DNA of 64,000 bases from Bacteroidia bacterium (GCA_030427255.1 JAUHWY010000016.1:1-64000); one strand, 5' to 3'; counted from the stretch's first letter, positions 27,901 through 35,899 are shown. Made by a program: numbers and translations. Notes: generated by a model not told the origin, from the letters alone.

Positions 27901-28289
27901 ATTTGTTAGGCGAAACCCAAGCCGCCGGATTCTCCTCTGTAGAGCTTAGTTACCAATTCATGCATGTGAATCCGGACATGAAGATGAACTACTATCGCAT
28001 CCGTCAACTGGATTTGGATGGCGCATGGGAATACTCCGAAATTCGAACCTTGCAGGGAGCCGGTCAAGAGGGCAACCACTGGCAAGTGTATCCTAATCCT
28101 ATACAAAACCAAGCCTTTATTCCCGGATTCAAAGGCGAGTTCATCCTTATGAATTTGAGTGGACAAGTTCTTATGCAAGGCAACGCCCACGACCAAATTC
28201 AGGGACTGGAACAATTACCCGCCGGCATGTATGTGCTACAACTCAACATGGAAGGCATTCAGCAGCACATTCGCTTGCTGAAAAACTGA
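21933..28289 (+). CDS. Giant VCBS/ASPIC/TSP3-repeat T9SS type A protein, enlarged paralogue
   Basis: 2118 aa. Same order of domains as its upstream neighbour: signal peptide (to about residue 23), VCBS/FG-GAP propeller (to about 440), ASPIC/UnbV (LKDCSGNIIGPLQSVDGGSG), thrombospondin type 3 calcium repeats (about 550-1920), the LQWTTLSEINTSHFEIWHS beta-sandwich and a type A sorting domain (VYPNPIQNQAFIPG, AGMYVLQL). The extra 750 residues lie wholly in the calcium-repeat region. About six super-units end in an ENTAAALVLTG-like stretch, and units 2 and 5 share a segment with GWHDxYD that others lack, separated by about 1.6 kb, which points to a block duplication. The reverse strand carries long chance frames. 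Confidence 0.9.
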   Translation: MQRYSMRWLYALMFICLATSSFGQTTNQFSESAASWNVDIGGNKDGGVAFGDYDDDGDPDIFLNTNNGTGDSRVYRNDGTSYTDVTTTVANGLLSQTMERQAVWADFNNDGRKDFARSLGSSGGSDKIQIWLSNPGPTFGDGAGGTTPITVRASGGIINIGANNIEGLGAIDFDGDGDLDIMIENHNYGIDLLRNNRINHTTGALVAVTPATHFTIITTGCGDPCYGLDQSATDGDYSAVGDMDNDGWVDIVARKHDGDDVYYNTGTSFGFATNLDDAANGDKGGIGLYDLDNDGDLDIVWTSAPGNRIYRNNGDRTWTDMTTAFDASFRTNTAVDGVTGGDIDNDGDIDLFFTDNGSSFMFINQLNDPVAGPNTGSTFDFNNYSFVASGTNNGDGEGCAMADVDGDGDLDIYVNINGSANKLWINNLYNGATPFANKNYIEVDISEIRPNLMTGGNNRPYIGATAVLKDCSGNIIGPLQSVDGGSGHGSQNEATLHFGLPNGNNALYFVEIAFPNELTYSTPSTRRLIVSKAINPTIAGTAQMEVLPHEPDISCDNYFDNDGDGVYNPDDLDDDNDGIPDYIEICGPSATDFSCLAGILTDGVNPLDPSGDEDGDGIPNYIDARDPGVVHAACVDANLDGYCDAINPALDADQDSIPDFFDLDTDNDGVADIIEAGGVDTDGDGRVDGAFADGDNDGLHNTYDTDNGGDDIAFLDSDGDGIYNFEDLDSDNDGIPDVIEMGGTDANDDGRQDETADSDRDGLDDAIDGDVGNDGTAENTAAALVLTGTDTDADGRPNSITRGDVDGDGYPSFIDLDSDNDGKQDIIEAGGVDANDDGVVDGAFSDPDGDGLHTTYDANDGGTSIDNTDSDNDGIPDALSLDSDGDGIPDIIEMDGIDTDGNGMVDGAYTDTDTDGWHDFYDPNNGGFAISDPDTDGDGIRDVIDLDTDNDGIPDVIEVGGTDANDDGRLDATADTDNDGLDDSVDSDIGNDNTAENTSLALRLTGGDGTTVDGAPDTYVNGDTDGDGQQDEHDLDSDGDGIPDIIEAGGIDTDGNGTVDGAFADGDGDGLHSTYDPDDGGHAIENRDSDGDGVLNFKDLDSDNDGITDVTEAGGTDGNQDGILDPTGDADNDGLDDAVDPDADGNGSLESPNAPLFTTGGDGTTVDGAPESYVTITGKQNPNPDGDLFANPYDKDSDGDGLTDLAEAGGVDTNGDGTVDGAFSDSDEDGLHDTYDVNDGGDHLIPVNSDADLLVDYLDLDSDNDGITDVAESGGTDADDNGIQDGAADTDNDGLQDAVDGDVGNDGVAENTAAALILTGTDTDSDGIPNSLTRGDLDGDNRFNFRDLDADNDGVQDILEAGGVDANNDGIVDGAFADPDNDGLHTTYDANNGGTAIDNTDTDGDNIPNARSLDSDGDGIPDLIEYGGIDTDGNGLIDGAMADGDTDGWHDLYDVNDGGFAIPQTDFDGDGILDALDLDSDNDGIPDVLEAGGLDANDDGILDATADTDNDGLDDSKDSDIGNDNTAENTAIAARLTGGDGVSVDGRPESFTRGDGDGDNLRSENDLDSDNDGITDLIEARGVDTNGDGIVDGLFSDGDSDGLHDTYDANDGGDAINFPDSDNDDIPNTQDLDSDNDGYPDILEVGGTDADNDGMVDAVGDIDNDGLIDALDGDVGNDGTTENTAGASVISGVDGDFDGIPDNYIRGDFDLDGFLNSQDLDSDNDGILDVRENNFADSNYDGIADGAPTGGAKANGWSDAFDGNAGGSFPNPLNNDLNTAGANGDANLNYLDIDSDNDGIPDIIEGQSTAGFIAPAGADADGDGIDDAFDNNDAEFGGDPNNGIAPVNTEGPGSIPDYIDFDSDNDGIYDDLEGWDANANGVLDGPEPYWSGVDSDGDGLDDVYDAIVRGSDPGNNPLNSATPIGFPDNQAPGGDRDWRDPGPITPLPLVWGAFTAEWMGQQGLLQWTTLSEINTSHFEIWHSTDLENWNLLGETQAAGFSSVELSYQFMHVNPDMKMNYYRIRQLDLDGAWEYSEIRTLQGAGQEGNHWQVYPNPIQNQAFIPGFKGEFILMNLSGQVLMQGNAHDQIQGLEQLPAGMYVLQLNMEGIQQHIRLLKN

Positions 28290-28309
28290 GCACGCAACCT
28301 CTGGTTGGC

Positions 28310-28345
28310 AAGGCCTGTTCCTTCGGGAACGGGCTTTGTTTTTTT
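28310..28345 (+). terminator. Rho-independent terminator with UUCG loop
   Basis: A 12-bp stem (28310-28321 with 28326-28337, two G-T wobbles) closed by TTCG, followed by G and seven T. It lies 20 bp after the stop of the 2118-aa gene. Confidence 0.9.
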
Positions 28346-28356
28346 ATGTTGGTTTT

Positions 28357-28502
28357 GGGCGCCTTATCCGTCTCCGTTTCCAAGTCCTCCGCTTTGGCCC
28401 AAGGCAGGCTAAGCGGTACGGGGTCCCAAAAGAATTTGGGCCTCCGCCCGCCAAGCCTGCCTAGAACCAAAGCGTCCGGGCTTTACAACTCCGCCGGGGC
28501 GC
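28357..28502 (+). repeat. Nested palindromic intergenic element, copy D
   Basis: Begins GGGCGCCTTATCCG and ends CTCCGCCGGGGCGC. CGCTTTGG pairs with CCAAAGCG; GGCAGGCT pairs with AGCCTGCC; the core has GCGGTACGGGGTCCC and GGGCCTCCGCCCGCC, matching the copy at 41983-42134 on the other strand. Lies just past the terminator of the 2118-aa gene. Confidence 0.8.
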
Positions 28503-28661
28503 TTGTTTCTTCCAATGGGAATGGTTTAATTAAGAGAAAAGTTTTCTCTTTGATTTGCATACCCTTAAGTAGCATTTTTGTATAAAATTTGGGGTCAAGG
28601 AGCCGTTTTTATTAGAAAGTACTACTTTTACGACCTGTTTTATTCATCTCAAACCATCCAC

Positions 28662-30173
28662 ATGCAAAAAAACGTATGCTTGTTGGCCCTTGCTTTGTTC
28701 CTGTTTAGCGTGGGAAGAAGTCAATCCAAAGAGGTCTCTATTGTTCCCTTTACAAAAGGAGTAGGAAAATTCGATGACTATATTGGACATAATGGCCAAT
28801 ATGCGTTTTGGGATTATGGAGGAGGAAGTAGTACCAAAGCCCAAATACGGCAAGTTAATGTCGAAACAGGACAAGAAGAACGGGTCTTTGCTATAAAACT
28901 CCCCAAAAAGCCTAAGGGCATACGTTCAATGACCTTTGCAGGTTTATATCCTTTTCTTATTAAAGAGCAGTCGCTTTTTGCCTTCATAACCGCTTCGGAT
29001 GCTAAGTACAGCTTTTATGAGGTGTTTGTGCAGGCCTATGACTTGGAAGGGAACTTAGATGGCCCATTGGTTTCGCTATTTAAGATTACCGGGGATTTCA
29101 TTGGTTTGTCGGTAAATTGGAAGTATATTTTCTCACCGGATGGGTCCAAGGTCGCGGTAAGGTTTTCGCCCAAAAGCTCCCTATATACGAAGTACACTGC
29201 ACATGGGTATGGAGTAATTCTAGACTTAGTCAAACGAAAAGCAGTAAGCACCAGGTTGTGGATTGCAAGTGAAGAAGATTATTTTCCTTGGCCGCAGGAG
29301 TTTTTGGTTGACAATGATGGAGGGCGCTACTTCCTTAGATTTTCTAGGGACAAGGAGCATTTCGCTAAAACTCAAGAGTCGATTTGGGCCTTTAATCTGC
29401 TCTACATAAGTCCGGGGGCCCCAATCTCTCAAGCCCAAACCTATACGGTAGACTTCGGTAATAAGCACATCATTTCTTCGAGGGTTCAATGGGATGGAGA
29501 GCATATTCTCTTTTCCGGCTGCTTTGAAGATAGGCCCGGCCAAGGGGCACAGGGAATCTACATGCATAAAGTTCACAAAGACTCTATTTCTTTTCATGGA
29601 GTTCAAACCCTAAGGTTCCCGGACTCTTTACAAACGATGCTTGGGCTCAATAGCAATCCACACTTAAATAAAACAGTTTTTGACTCCAGCAATCATCAGG
29701 ACAGGGTTGTTGTTAAGCACATTTCGAGAATGCCTAATGAGGGGTACTTTGTTATAGCCCAGCGAGTGATTAGCTATGAGGTTACCCGGAAGGATCATTT
29801 AGGGACATATCCGGAGGCTAGAACTCAGTTGGGTGATTTAATTCTAATGCGAATTAGCCCTGAAGGAAAGTTCGTCTCTTTAGATATTCAAGATGTAGGA
29901 GGCGATGGTTACTCCATTAATAGAATCTATGTGTCTCATAAACCAAATGGGGTCACTGGAATACTTGCCCAGAGAAAAGCCATGGATAGTTATTTGTCAT
30001 TGGTATGGCTAGGGCGTTATGCTCCGGGAGAAGCCCCGGAGTTCCTTTCCCCAGTTTCATTTCCCGTTCGAGGTAAATCGTTCGTAATCGAAGATAACCC
30101 ATTGATTATTAATGATGAAATGTACTTTCCTTATTCAGGATACAATCAAGGTTGGGCAAAATACGTGTATTAA
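28662..30173 (+). CDS. Secreted protein of unknown function, family member 1 of 3
   Basis: 503 aa from the ATG at 28662, which opens a signal peptide (MQKNVCLLALALFLFSVGRSQ); the frame extends upstream without one. The mature part is rich in short beta strands (YAFWDYGGGSS, FYEVFVQAYDLEGNLDG, YIFSPDGSKVAVRF, EHILFSGCFEDRPGQGAQGIYMHKV) with spacing like a beta-propeller. It has no sorting domain and no membrane helix. The gene at 30229 is a clear paralogue (shared KGxGxxDxYIGxNxQ, FSPDGxKV and GxFxxxPGxGAxGxYxxxxHKD patterns). No known enzyme motif is visible. A TACTTTTA box lies 31 bp upstream of the ATG. Confidence 0.8.
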   Translation: MQKNVCLLALALFLFSVGRSQSKEVSIVPFTKGVGKFDDYIGHNGQYAFWDYGGGSSTKAQIRQVNVETGQEERVFAIKLPKKPKGIRSMTFAGLYPFLIKEQSLFAFITASDAKYSFYEVFVQAYDLEGNLDGPLVSLFKITGDFIGLSVNWKYIFSPDGSKVAVRFSPKSSLYTKYTAHGYGVILDLVKRKAVSTRLWIASEEDYFPWPQEFLVDNDGGRYFLRFSRDKEHFAKTQESIWAFNLLYISPGAPISQAQTYTVDFGNKHIISSRVQWDGEHILFSGCFEDRPGQGAQGIYMHKVHKDSISFHGVQTLRFPDSLQTMLGLNSNPHLNKTVFDSSNHQDRVVVKHISRMPNEGYFVIAQRVISYEVTRKDHLGTYPEARTQLGDLILMRISPEGKFVSLDIQDVGGDGYSINRIYVSHKPNGVTGILAQRKAMDSYLSLVWLGRYAPGEAPEFLSPVSFPVRGKSFVIEDNPLIINDEMYFPYSGYNQGWAKYVY

Positions 30174-30228
30174 CAGGTGCATTTTCTCATACCATACATT
30201 AGAACAATTTTTTAACAACGCAAACCCT

Positions 30229-31830
30229 ATGAGAGTGCTCTTTAGTAAACCAGTAGGAAACTTCGGTTTCGGAATACCAAGGCTTTTTTTCTTCTTCTTA
30301 TTTCTGTCGTCCTTTTTTATTGTCAATGGACAAAGTGAGTCCGTTAGCCTAAAGTTGTTGAATCCTGACCTTGGAAAAGGAGACGGCTATATTGGCCAAA
30401 ACAGCCAAGGCTTTTATTGGGAACATCAGAAAAAGTACATGTATAAAATTGATATTCTTAGGGTGGATCCGCAAACCGGGAAAAAGACCGACCGAATTGT
30501 TTTAAAGAACCCTAAAAAGCCGGATGGATTTAAGTATTTTGATTATGCTCAGGGATATCAATACCTTGTGACCGAACAAAACATTTTAGCGTTTTTTTAC
30601 GGGTCAAACACTAGGGGGAATTCGCGTTATATCTATCTCCAAGCCTTTGATTTTAGCGGAAAAACGGTAGGTGATTTAGTGCCTATCTATAAGTATAGTT
30701 CTGCCGATGGGGGCCATGGCATATATAATAGGAAGTATTTCTCCCCCGATGGAACAAAAGTTGGCATCTTCTTGTATTCCGCTTCCGATTTCTACAATGA
30801 AGAGGATGATGTGAACTTTTGGATAGTTTTTGACTTGGAGGAAATGAAGGTGTTGAGCACAACAAGGTTGGCAGAAGAGAATGAAACCTATTTTAACATA
30901 CCGGACAATTTTCTGGTGGAGAATAATGGCGATAGCTATTATATCTCATCCACCCGAGACGATCAAAAGTTTGTCCAAGAAGGCATTCAGTATTGGACCA
31001 TTGCTTTGCAACACGTCAAAGCCGGCTCAAAATCCGAAAACATTACCTCTTTTCCCATAGAAGTTGGGATAAAGCACACGACTTATGCTCGCTTGGAAAG
31101 AGACGGAGAACATTTCCTATTGACCGGAACTTATACCGACAATCCCGGAGAAGGGGCTACCGGACTGTTTTGGCAACGCATGCATAAGGACACGCTGTCT
31201 TTAAGAGGCGCCAAGGAAATTCCCTTTTCTGCAGAAATACAAGAGCAATATGCTGCCGATAAGAATACCTTGTGGAAAGATAAAGTGCTAAAGCCCGCCC
31301 ATTTATCAGATAGGGTGGAGATTCCCCACATTTCTGTTATGCCAAACGGCAACTACTTTTTGATTGCCCAGCGGGCAACAATGTTTGAAAAGTTATTTAA
31401 GGATTTGGACAAGGGGGGTAAAATATTTTCGTCTCCACGGATTCAAGATGGGGATATTGTGTTGCTGAGGATAAGTCCCAAGGGTGACTTGATTTCTATG
31501 GACCTTCATATCAAAACTTCCCAAGGGAATAGTGGCGGAAGTGTTTTGGTGGTGCATGGTACGGATGGATCTACGGCTCTTTTTTCTAACCTTTACAGCA
31601 CCGTTAGCAATGGTTATACCACACTAACGAACAACATGGTGGAAGTATGCCAATACAAAGCCGGTGAATCCCCGGTCTTTAACATTCAAAGTAAATACAA
31701 CGATCTTGGATTGGGCTCCAATTTAATTCATTGGAATGGGGAAGTGTATTTCGAGTACAGTAGTTTCACCACCGGCCTTACCGGGGAACGGTTGTATAAC
31801 TATGGATTGGGGAAGTTTGAATTTAAGTAA
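30229..31830 (+). CDS. Secreted protein of unknown function, family member 2 of 3
   Basis: 533 aa from the ATG at 30229, which precedes a signal peptide (LFFFFLFLSSFFIVNGQ); the frame stays open upstream inside the end of the previous gene. The mature protein matches the previous gene along its length (GKGDGYIGQNSQGFYWEHQ, YKIDILRVDPQTGKK, YFSPDGTKVGIFLY, HFLLTGTYTDNPGEGATGLFWQRMHKDT, ISVMPNGNYFLIAQR, DIVLLRISPKGDLISMD). Predicted to be beta-rich, possibly a propeller. It starts 55 bp after the stop of member 1, so the two are probably co-transcribed. Function unknown. Confidence 0.8.
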   Translation: MRVLFSKPVGNFGFGIPRLFFFFLFLSSFFIVNGQSESVSLKLLNPDLGKGDGYIGQNSQGFYWEHQKKYMYKIDILRVDPQTGKKTDRIVLKNPKKPDGFKYFDYAQGYQYLVTEQNILAFFYGSNTRGNSRYIYLQAFDFSGKTVGDLVPIYKYSSADGGHGIYNRKYFSPDGTKVGIFLYSASDFYNEEDDVNFWIVFDLEEMKVLSTTRLAEENETYFNIPDNFLVENNGDSYYISSTRDDQKFVQEGIQYWTIALQHVKAGSKSENITSFPIEVGIKHTTYARLERDGEHFLLTGTYTDNPGEGATGLFWQRMHKDTLSLRGAKEIPFSAEIQEQYAADKNTLWKDKVLKPAHLSDRVEIPHISVMPNGNYFLIAQRATMFEKLFKDLDKGGKIFSSPRIQDGDIVLLRISPKGDLISMDLHIKTSQGNSGGSVLVVHGTDGSTALFSNLYSTVSNGYTTLTNNMVEVCQYKAGESPVFNIQSKYNDLGLGSNLIHWNGEVYFEYSSFTTGLTGERLYNYGLGKFEFK

Positions 31831-32028
31831 GGCTTAAGCCTTGCGTAGTTTGGCAAAGTATTGGTCTTAAAAAGTCATTCGGGAAGATGCTTTATTTTTT
31901 TTAGTCCCCAAACATTGCAGCGCAAAAGTTTGAACTGGTAAATGTGTTTTGTTCCATTAGGGACTCTTTTAAGCAGTTGGAAATAAGGGTTTTGGTATGC
32001 GTTTCCCTTGTCGGCGTTACAATAGCAC

Positions 32029-32059
32029 TTGGAATATACTTACAAAGTTGTTAGTTTAG
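32029..32059 (+). promoter_or_regulatory. Promoter TTG-N20-TAGTTTAG
   Basis: TTG at 32029-32031 and TAGTTTAG at 32052-32059 with a 20-bp spacer; one mismatch to TAnnTTTG. It would start RNA about 40 nt before the ATG at 32104. The rest of the gap 31831-32028 shows no gene. Confidence 0.5.
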
Positions 32060-32103
32060 CTCCTCAATTTTAAACATTATTAACTCAATCATCCGTATTT
32101 CTT

Positions 32104-33771
32104 ATGATTCGATGGATTAGGACTGGAATTGCACTTCGTGCAAATTTCCTCGGATTGCTCTTGTTTGCTTCTGCACTTTTGTGGCATACAGGTTTAAGCC
32201 TAAACGCACAGGGCCCAAAGTATAAGGTGGAAATGGGCACTAGGGTGAAGTACAAGAAAAAGCACGGTCAATATCCGGCCGCTATTATTGGAGCTAATGC
32301 TTCGGGCGTTTATATGATGCGCGCCAAGTATACCATTATTCCATTGCCCTACTACACCATTGTAATTAAAAAAGATATCCTGGCCAAGTTGGATCGGAAT
32401 AGCTACGAAGTGATTTGGAGCAAAGAGGTCTTCGATAAAAAGTACAGCTCAAAAGGGAAAGTACTATGGTATCTTGGACCTTATTTGATAAAGGGCAAGT
32501 TGCATGCCTTCCCAATGGTCTACGAAAAGAAGAATAAGAGGGTGTATTTGTACCACCAAGAGTTTGATGATTTTGGCGAGTATGTGGGCAAGCCGCAATT
32601 GCTGCATAAGGAAACTGTGAAATCCAAAAAGAAAGCCCCGGATTTTTCCCTTCGGTTTTCTCAAGATAGTTCTAAGGTCTGTTTAAAGGTGGAGCCGGAT
32701 AAGGGTAAAAAAAGTAAAGGCTCGTATTCTTTTGTTGTTTACGACCTGGGAAAAAGTGAGATGGTCGAAACCTATGAACCCCGATTTAAAGCAAATCTGG
32801 AGGATATTCAACTGGAAGACTATGAAGTAGGCAACGACGGAAGCCTAATGATTGCCCATGGAGAAAGGGACAAGGGCGCCAAAAAGCGCAAGGTGGACGA
32901 TACCTGGGAGTTCTTTCTTAGCTATTATACCCCGGAAGGCAGGGATCGTCCTGTGGCAGAAACTGCTGTTGAGATTTCCGGCAAATATATTTCCGGTTTA
33001 ACCTTAGCCCAGTCCGGAGACCTGATTGCTTGTTCCGGTTTTTACAGCGACAAAAGCTCTTCGAGCGTAACCGGAGCATTTCATCAATTGTTTGATGTTA
33101 AGGAAAAGGCGTTTATTTCTCAGAATAACCAAGACCTTGAGGCAAAAATCATTCGCGAGTTTGATACCACCAAAAAGAAGCGGAAGACCAAAGGGAAAAA
33201 GGCCGAAGAAAACGGAGTGGAAAACATTCAAGTGCGCGAAGTTTTGCTCACCCAAGATGGAAATACCATTTTGATTGGAGAGAAGTTTAGTTGGGAAGTC
33301 CATTGCGTAACCACCCAAAGCGGTAGACGTTGTTATAATGTATATAATTATGGTGACTTGCTTGTAACTACGATTTCTCCGGAAGGTGAGATTTTACAAA
33401 CCCGTCGTGTGGTTAAATTAAAAACGACCAATGCTCCCCTTGGAAAAGGGTACAACAGCGTCTTGCATGCCGATGGAACCCTTTCTTTGTTTTTTGATGC
33501 CGATAAAAAAGACCTAAACAAAACTTCCTCAGGCAAAGCCACTTCAGGAGGAAAAATAAAACATATGACGCTTAAGCTTCTGAATATTTTGCCCGATGGC
33601 GAGATGACTACCCAGTCGGTTATTGACTACAGCCAGCATAAAAAGATTTTTGTTTGGATGGTGAGAAGTTTGGATTCCGAGACCATCGTTTTCCTGTATG
33701 GAAGAACGGGTCTATTTGCCGGTAGGAAACAAGGCATGGGGATGCTGCACTTACAAAAGGGAAGAAGTTAG
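32104..33771 (+). CDS. Secreted protein of unknown function, family member 3 of 3
   Basis: 555 aa. Signal peptide with a long N-region (cleavage near residue 36, LNAQ). The body has the same strand pattern as the two genes before it (YHQEFDDFGEYVGKPQLL, LRFSQDSSKVCLKVEPD, YEVGNDGSLMIAHGE, GDLIACSGFYSDKSSSSVTGAFHQLFD, GDLLVTTISPEGEILQTRRVVKL), but it is more divergent and lysine-rich. A low-complexity basic linker (KKKRKTKGKKAEENG) sits near residue 360. No sorting domain or catalytic motif is visible. It has its own likely promoter. Function unknown. Confidence 0.75.
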   Translation: MIRWIRTGIALRANFLGLLLFASALLWHTGLSLNAQGPKYKVEMGTRVKYKKKHGQYPAAIIGANASGVYMMRAKYTIIPLPYYTIVIKKDILAKLDRNSYEVIWSKEVFDKKYSSKGKVLWYLGPYLIKGKLHAFPMVYEKKNKRVYLYHQEFDDFGEYVGKPQLLHKETVKSKKKAPDFSLRFSQDSSKVCLKVEPDKGKKSKGSYSFVVYDLGKSEMVETYEPRFKANLEDIQLEDYEVGNDGSLMIAHGERDKGAKKRKVDDTWEFFLSYYTPEGRDRPVAETAVEISGKYISGLTLAQSGDLIACSGFYSDKSSSSVTGAFHQLFDVKEKAFISQNNQDLEAKIIREFDTTKKKRKTKGKKAEENGVENIQVREVLLTQDGNTILIGEKFSWEVHCVTTQSGRRCYNVYNYGDLLVTTISPEGEILQTRRVVKLKTTNAPLGKGYNSVLHADGTLSLFFDADKKDLNKTSSGKATSGGKIKHMTLKLLNILPDGEMTTQSVIDYSQHKKIFVWMVRSLDSETIVFLYGRTGLFAGRKQGMGMLHLQKGRS

Positions 33772-33812
33772 GCTATTTCTGACTTAGATTCCTGCTCCCC
33801 AAAGTACTTCCG

Positions 33813-33820
33813 TATTTTTG
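33813..33820 (+). promoter_or_regulatory. Putative -7 box abutting the guaD start
   Basis: TATTTTTG ends 4 bp before the ATG at 33825. By the usual spacing, RNA would start at or next to the A of the start codon, giving a leaderless mRNA. No TTG at -33 was seen. Confidence 0.4.
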
Positions 33821-33824
33821 TTCC

Positions 33825-34298
33825 ATGAATACTCATGAAGCATTTATGCGGGAGGCCATTCGCCTCTCCCGTGAATATATGGAAAAGGGCCTTGGTGGTC
33901 CCTTTGGCTGCGTAGTGGTAAAAGACGGCGAAATCGTTGGACGGGGCTGGAATAAAGTTACCTCTTCCAACGACCCTACCGCCCATGCCGAGGTGAGTGC
34001 CATACGAGATGCTTGTGCCAATTTAGGGAGTTTTCAACTCAGCGGCTGCACGGTGTATACCAGCTGTGAACCCTGCCCCATGTGTCTTGGAGCCTTGTAT
34101 TGGGCACGTCCGGACAAGGTGTACTACGGCAACAGCAAAACAGATGCCGCTGCCATTGGCTTTGACGATTCCTTTATTTATGAAGAATTGCAATTGCCTT
34201 TGCCCAAACGCAGCATGCCCTTGGAGCCCCTTTTGGCTAAAGAAGCAAAATTGGTGTTCGACGCTTGGGCCGCAAAGGAGGACAAAATAGAATACTGA
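33825..34298 (+). CDS. guaD: Guanine deaminase-like nucleoside deaminase
   Basis: 157 aa, the full length of the short bacterial guanine deaminases. The cytidine-deaminase-fold zinc site is complete: HAE (His54, proton-relay Glu56) and PCPMC (Cys84, Cys87). Family-specific stretches are GGPFGCVVVKDG, TSSNDPTAHAEVSAIRDAC, TSCEPCPMCLGALYWARP and the C-terminal FDDSFIYEEL. The protein aligns from the first residue with Bacillus subtilis GuaD as remembered, which fixes the start. It converts guanine to xanthine and ammonia in purine salvage or breakdown. A related role such as tRNA adenosine deamination is less likely, given the C-terminal match. Confidence 0.88.
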   Translation: MNTHEAFMREAIRLSREYMEKGLGGPFGCVVVKDGEIVGRGWNKVTSSNDPTAHAEVSAIRDACANLGSFQLSGCTVYTSCEPCPMCLGALYWARPDKVYYGNSKTDAAAIGFDDSFIYEELQLPLPKRSMPLEPLLAKEAKLVFDAWAAKEDKIEY

Positions 34299-34340
34299 CC
34301 ATTTTCTAAGTTAAGGCTTAGGATAATGGTTTTAGGAAAT

Positions 34341-34479
34341 GGAGCCTCCCGGCCCTAAGTGAGGACCCTCCGAAGCCCATGCGCGTCTATTGGGGAGCCG
34401 GACATGGCTTGCCTAAGCAAGACCCTGTGCGGCCACCCAATAGGCGCATGGGCAAGGAAGGCCGAACCCGGTGGCCGGA
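34341..34479. repeat. Nested palindromic intergenic element, copy I
   Basis: Between two convergent genes. GCCCATGCGCGTCTATTGGG pairs with CCCAATAGGCGCATGGGC around a core TGGCTTGCCTAAGCAAG. The end GTGAGGACCCTCC resembles copy H (CTGAGGACCCGCC). The outer ends (GGAGCCTCCCGG and GGTGGCCGG) are more diverged than in other copies. Confidence 0.65.
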
Positions 34480-34535
34480 TAGAATAGTAGCATTGCCTAC
34501 GAAGCAAAGGCCCAAATCCTAAGAATGCTTTGCTT

Positions 34536-35804
34536 TTAGCGGTCCCTGTCGGTGCGGGAATTGAGCTCGGTGTAGCCAACCAGTCGGTGGGCAATGTCTC
34601 CAACGCCGCGCACATAGACCAAAATGGTGTACTTGTTTTCGGTTTCGGAGTGGCTGCCTTCGATGGGGCTGAGGTCGGCGCTGTTGCTGCCGTTTGCTTT
34701 GAAGCCGTACATATAATTGTACAAGCCTTGTTTCATGGGCACGGACAGGTAGTAAATGTTGTTTGCCTCGTCAAATCGGAGTCGGAACCGGTCGTCGAGT
34801 TGGCCGTTGCTTAGGGCGCCGATGAGGTACACCTCGCCATCGGGGTAGCGTTGGCCGGCGTCGAGCAAGAAATGGACCTGAATATAGTCTTCGTCCATGG
34901 TTTGGGTGTAGTTTTCTTGCAAATGGTAAATGCATGCGCCGTTGATGTCGGGTTGGTCTGAGTAGGCGCGTTGGACGCGCGGCAGTTCGGGCCGGAGCCG
35001 TGCATGGAATTGTCCATCGATGGTTTGAAAAGCCATTACCGGATCGCGCATAACCATGAGGGACTTTAAATCGAGCAGGCGGTATTGGTTGCCTCCGGGG
35101 AACGCATTGTCGCCGTTTACGTGGTCGTAGTGCAATACATTTGCTTCGGCGTAGCGCGGTTTAAGGTCCATGATGGCGTTGTCCCACCGGTCGTTTTGAA
35201 GAATAGCGACAAAAATATCTTCGTGTTGGTCCTGAATGTTTAGGAATTCCAGGTTTAGGTCAAATACCACTTCTTGGTGGCTAAGTCGTTGGCGGGTAGA
35301 GCTGGCGCTTCGAACCATGGCGTTTATGCCAAGGGAGGGGTCTACGACCAGCAATCGCCTTTGAAAAACCGTTTCTTCGGGGTGGTCGGTAGGGAACACC
35401 TGCACCAAATAATTGCCTCCCATAAGCGGCTTCATCATGTCGTTGGGAAAGCGGAACCAATAGTGTGTAAATGGCCTTGTGGCGCTGTTTGAGAAGCCAA
35501 AGTCGAGGATTTCGAAGCTTTCAAAGCCGTTCATATACTGCATAAAATTGAGGTCGGAGGCTTGCCAGTCGGGTGTGCAGTGAATGACCCGGTAGCTGTA
35601 GCTTTTGCTGTCGAAATTGAGGTCATCAAACCCGATTTCGAGCACCTGATTGGAGTTTAGCTCAATAACGGGAGGCAGCAGAGGTTCACCCGGCGGGTGA
35701 ATTTCGGTAGAGAAAATATTGGGTAAAAAGACGGCGTCTTTAAGTTCTTGGCCGCTAAGATTTAGCGAAAAAGAAACGGCAAAAAGCAAGAGAAAAAGGC
35801 GCAT
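34536..35804 (-). CDS. Type IX secretion system plug protein (DUF5103)
   Basis: 422 aa from the ATG at 35804, which opens a signal peptide (MRLFLLLFAVSFSLNLSGQ). The DUF5103 pattern is clear: FLPNIFSTEIHPPGEPLLPPVIELN, LEIGFDDL, YSYRVIHCTPDWQASDLNFMQYMNGF, THYWFRFPNDMMKPLMGGNYLVQVF, and the C-terminal GALSNGQLDDRFRLRFD...QGLYNYMYGF. In the T9SS, plug proteins close the SprA translocon pore on the periplasmic side when no cargo is passing. It stands alone, divergent from nqr, which is normal for scattered T9SS genes. Confidence 0.85.
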   Translation of the reverse strand: MRLFLLLFAVSFSLNLSGQELKDAVFLPNIFSTEIHPPGEPLLPPVIELNSNQVLEIGFDDLNFDSKSYSYRVIHCTPDWQASDLNFMQYMNGFESFEILDFGFSNSATRPFTHYWFRFPNDMMKPLMGGNYLVQVFPTDHPEETVFQRRLLVVDPSLGINAMVRSASSTRQRLSHQEVVFDLNLEFLNIQDQHEDIFVAILQNDRWDNAIMDLKPRYAEANVLHYDHVNGDNAFPGGNQYRLLDLKSLMVMRDPVMAFQTIDGQFHARLRPELPRVQRAYSDQPDINGACIYHLQENYTQTMDEDYIQVHFLLDAGQRYPDGEVYLIGALSNGQLDDRFRLRFDEANNIYYLSVPMKQGLYNYMYGFKANGSNSADLSPIEGSHSETENKYTILVYVRGVGDIAHRLVGYTELNSRTDRDR

Positions 35805-35899
35805 TTGGGAACCAATTGGAGTAATCATGTGTTACAAAATACAAATGCATGTTAAAAATATCATAGCTCAATCTGAGGAAAAACCGAAACATCCCCTGT

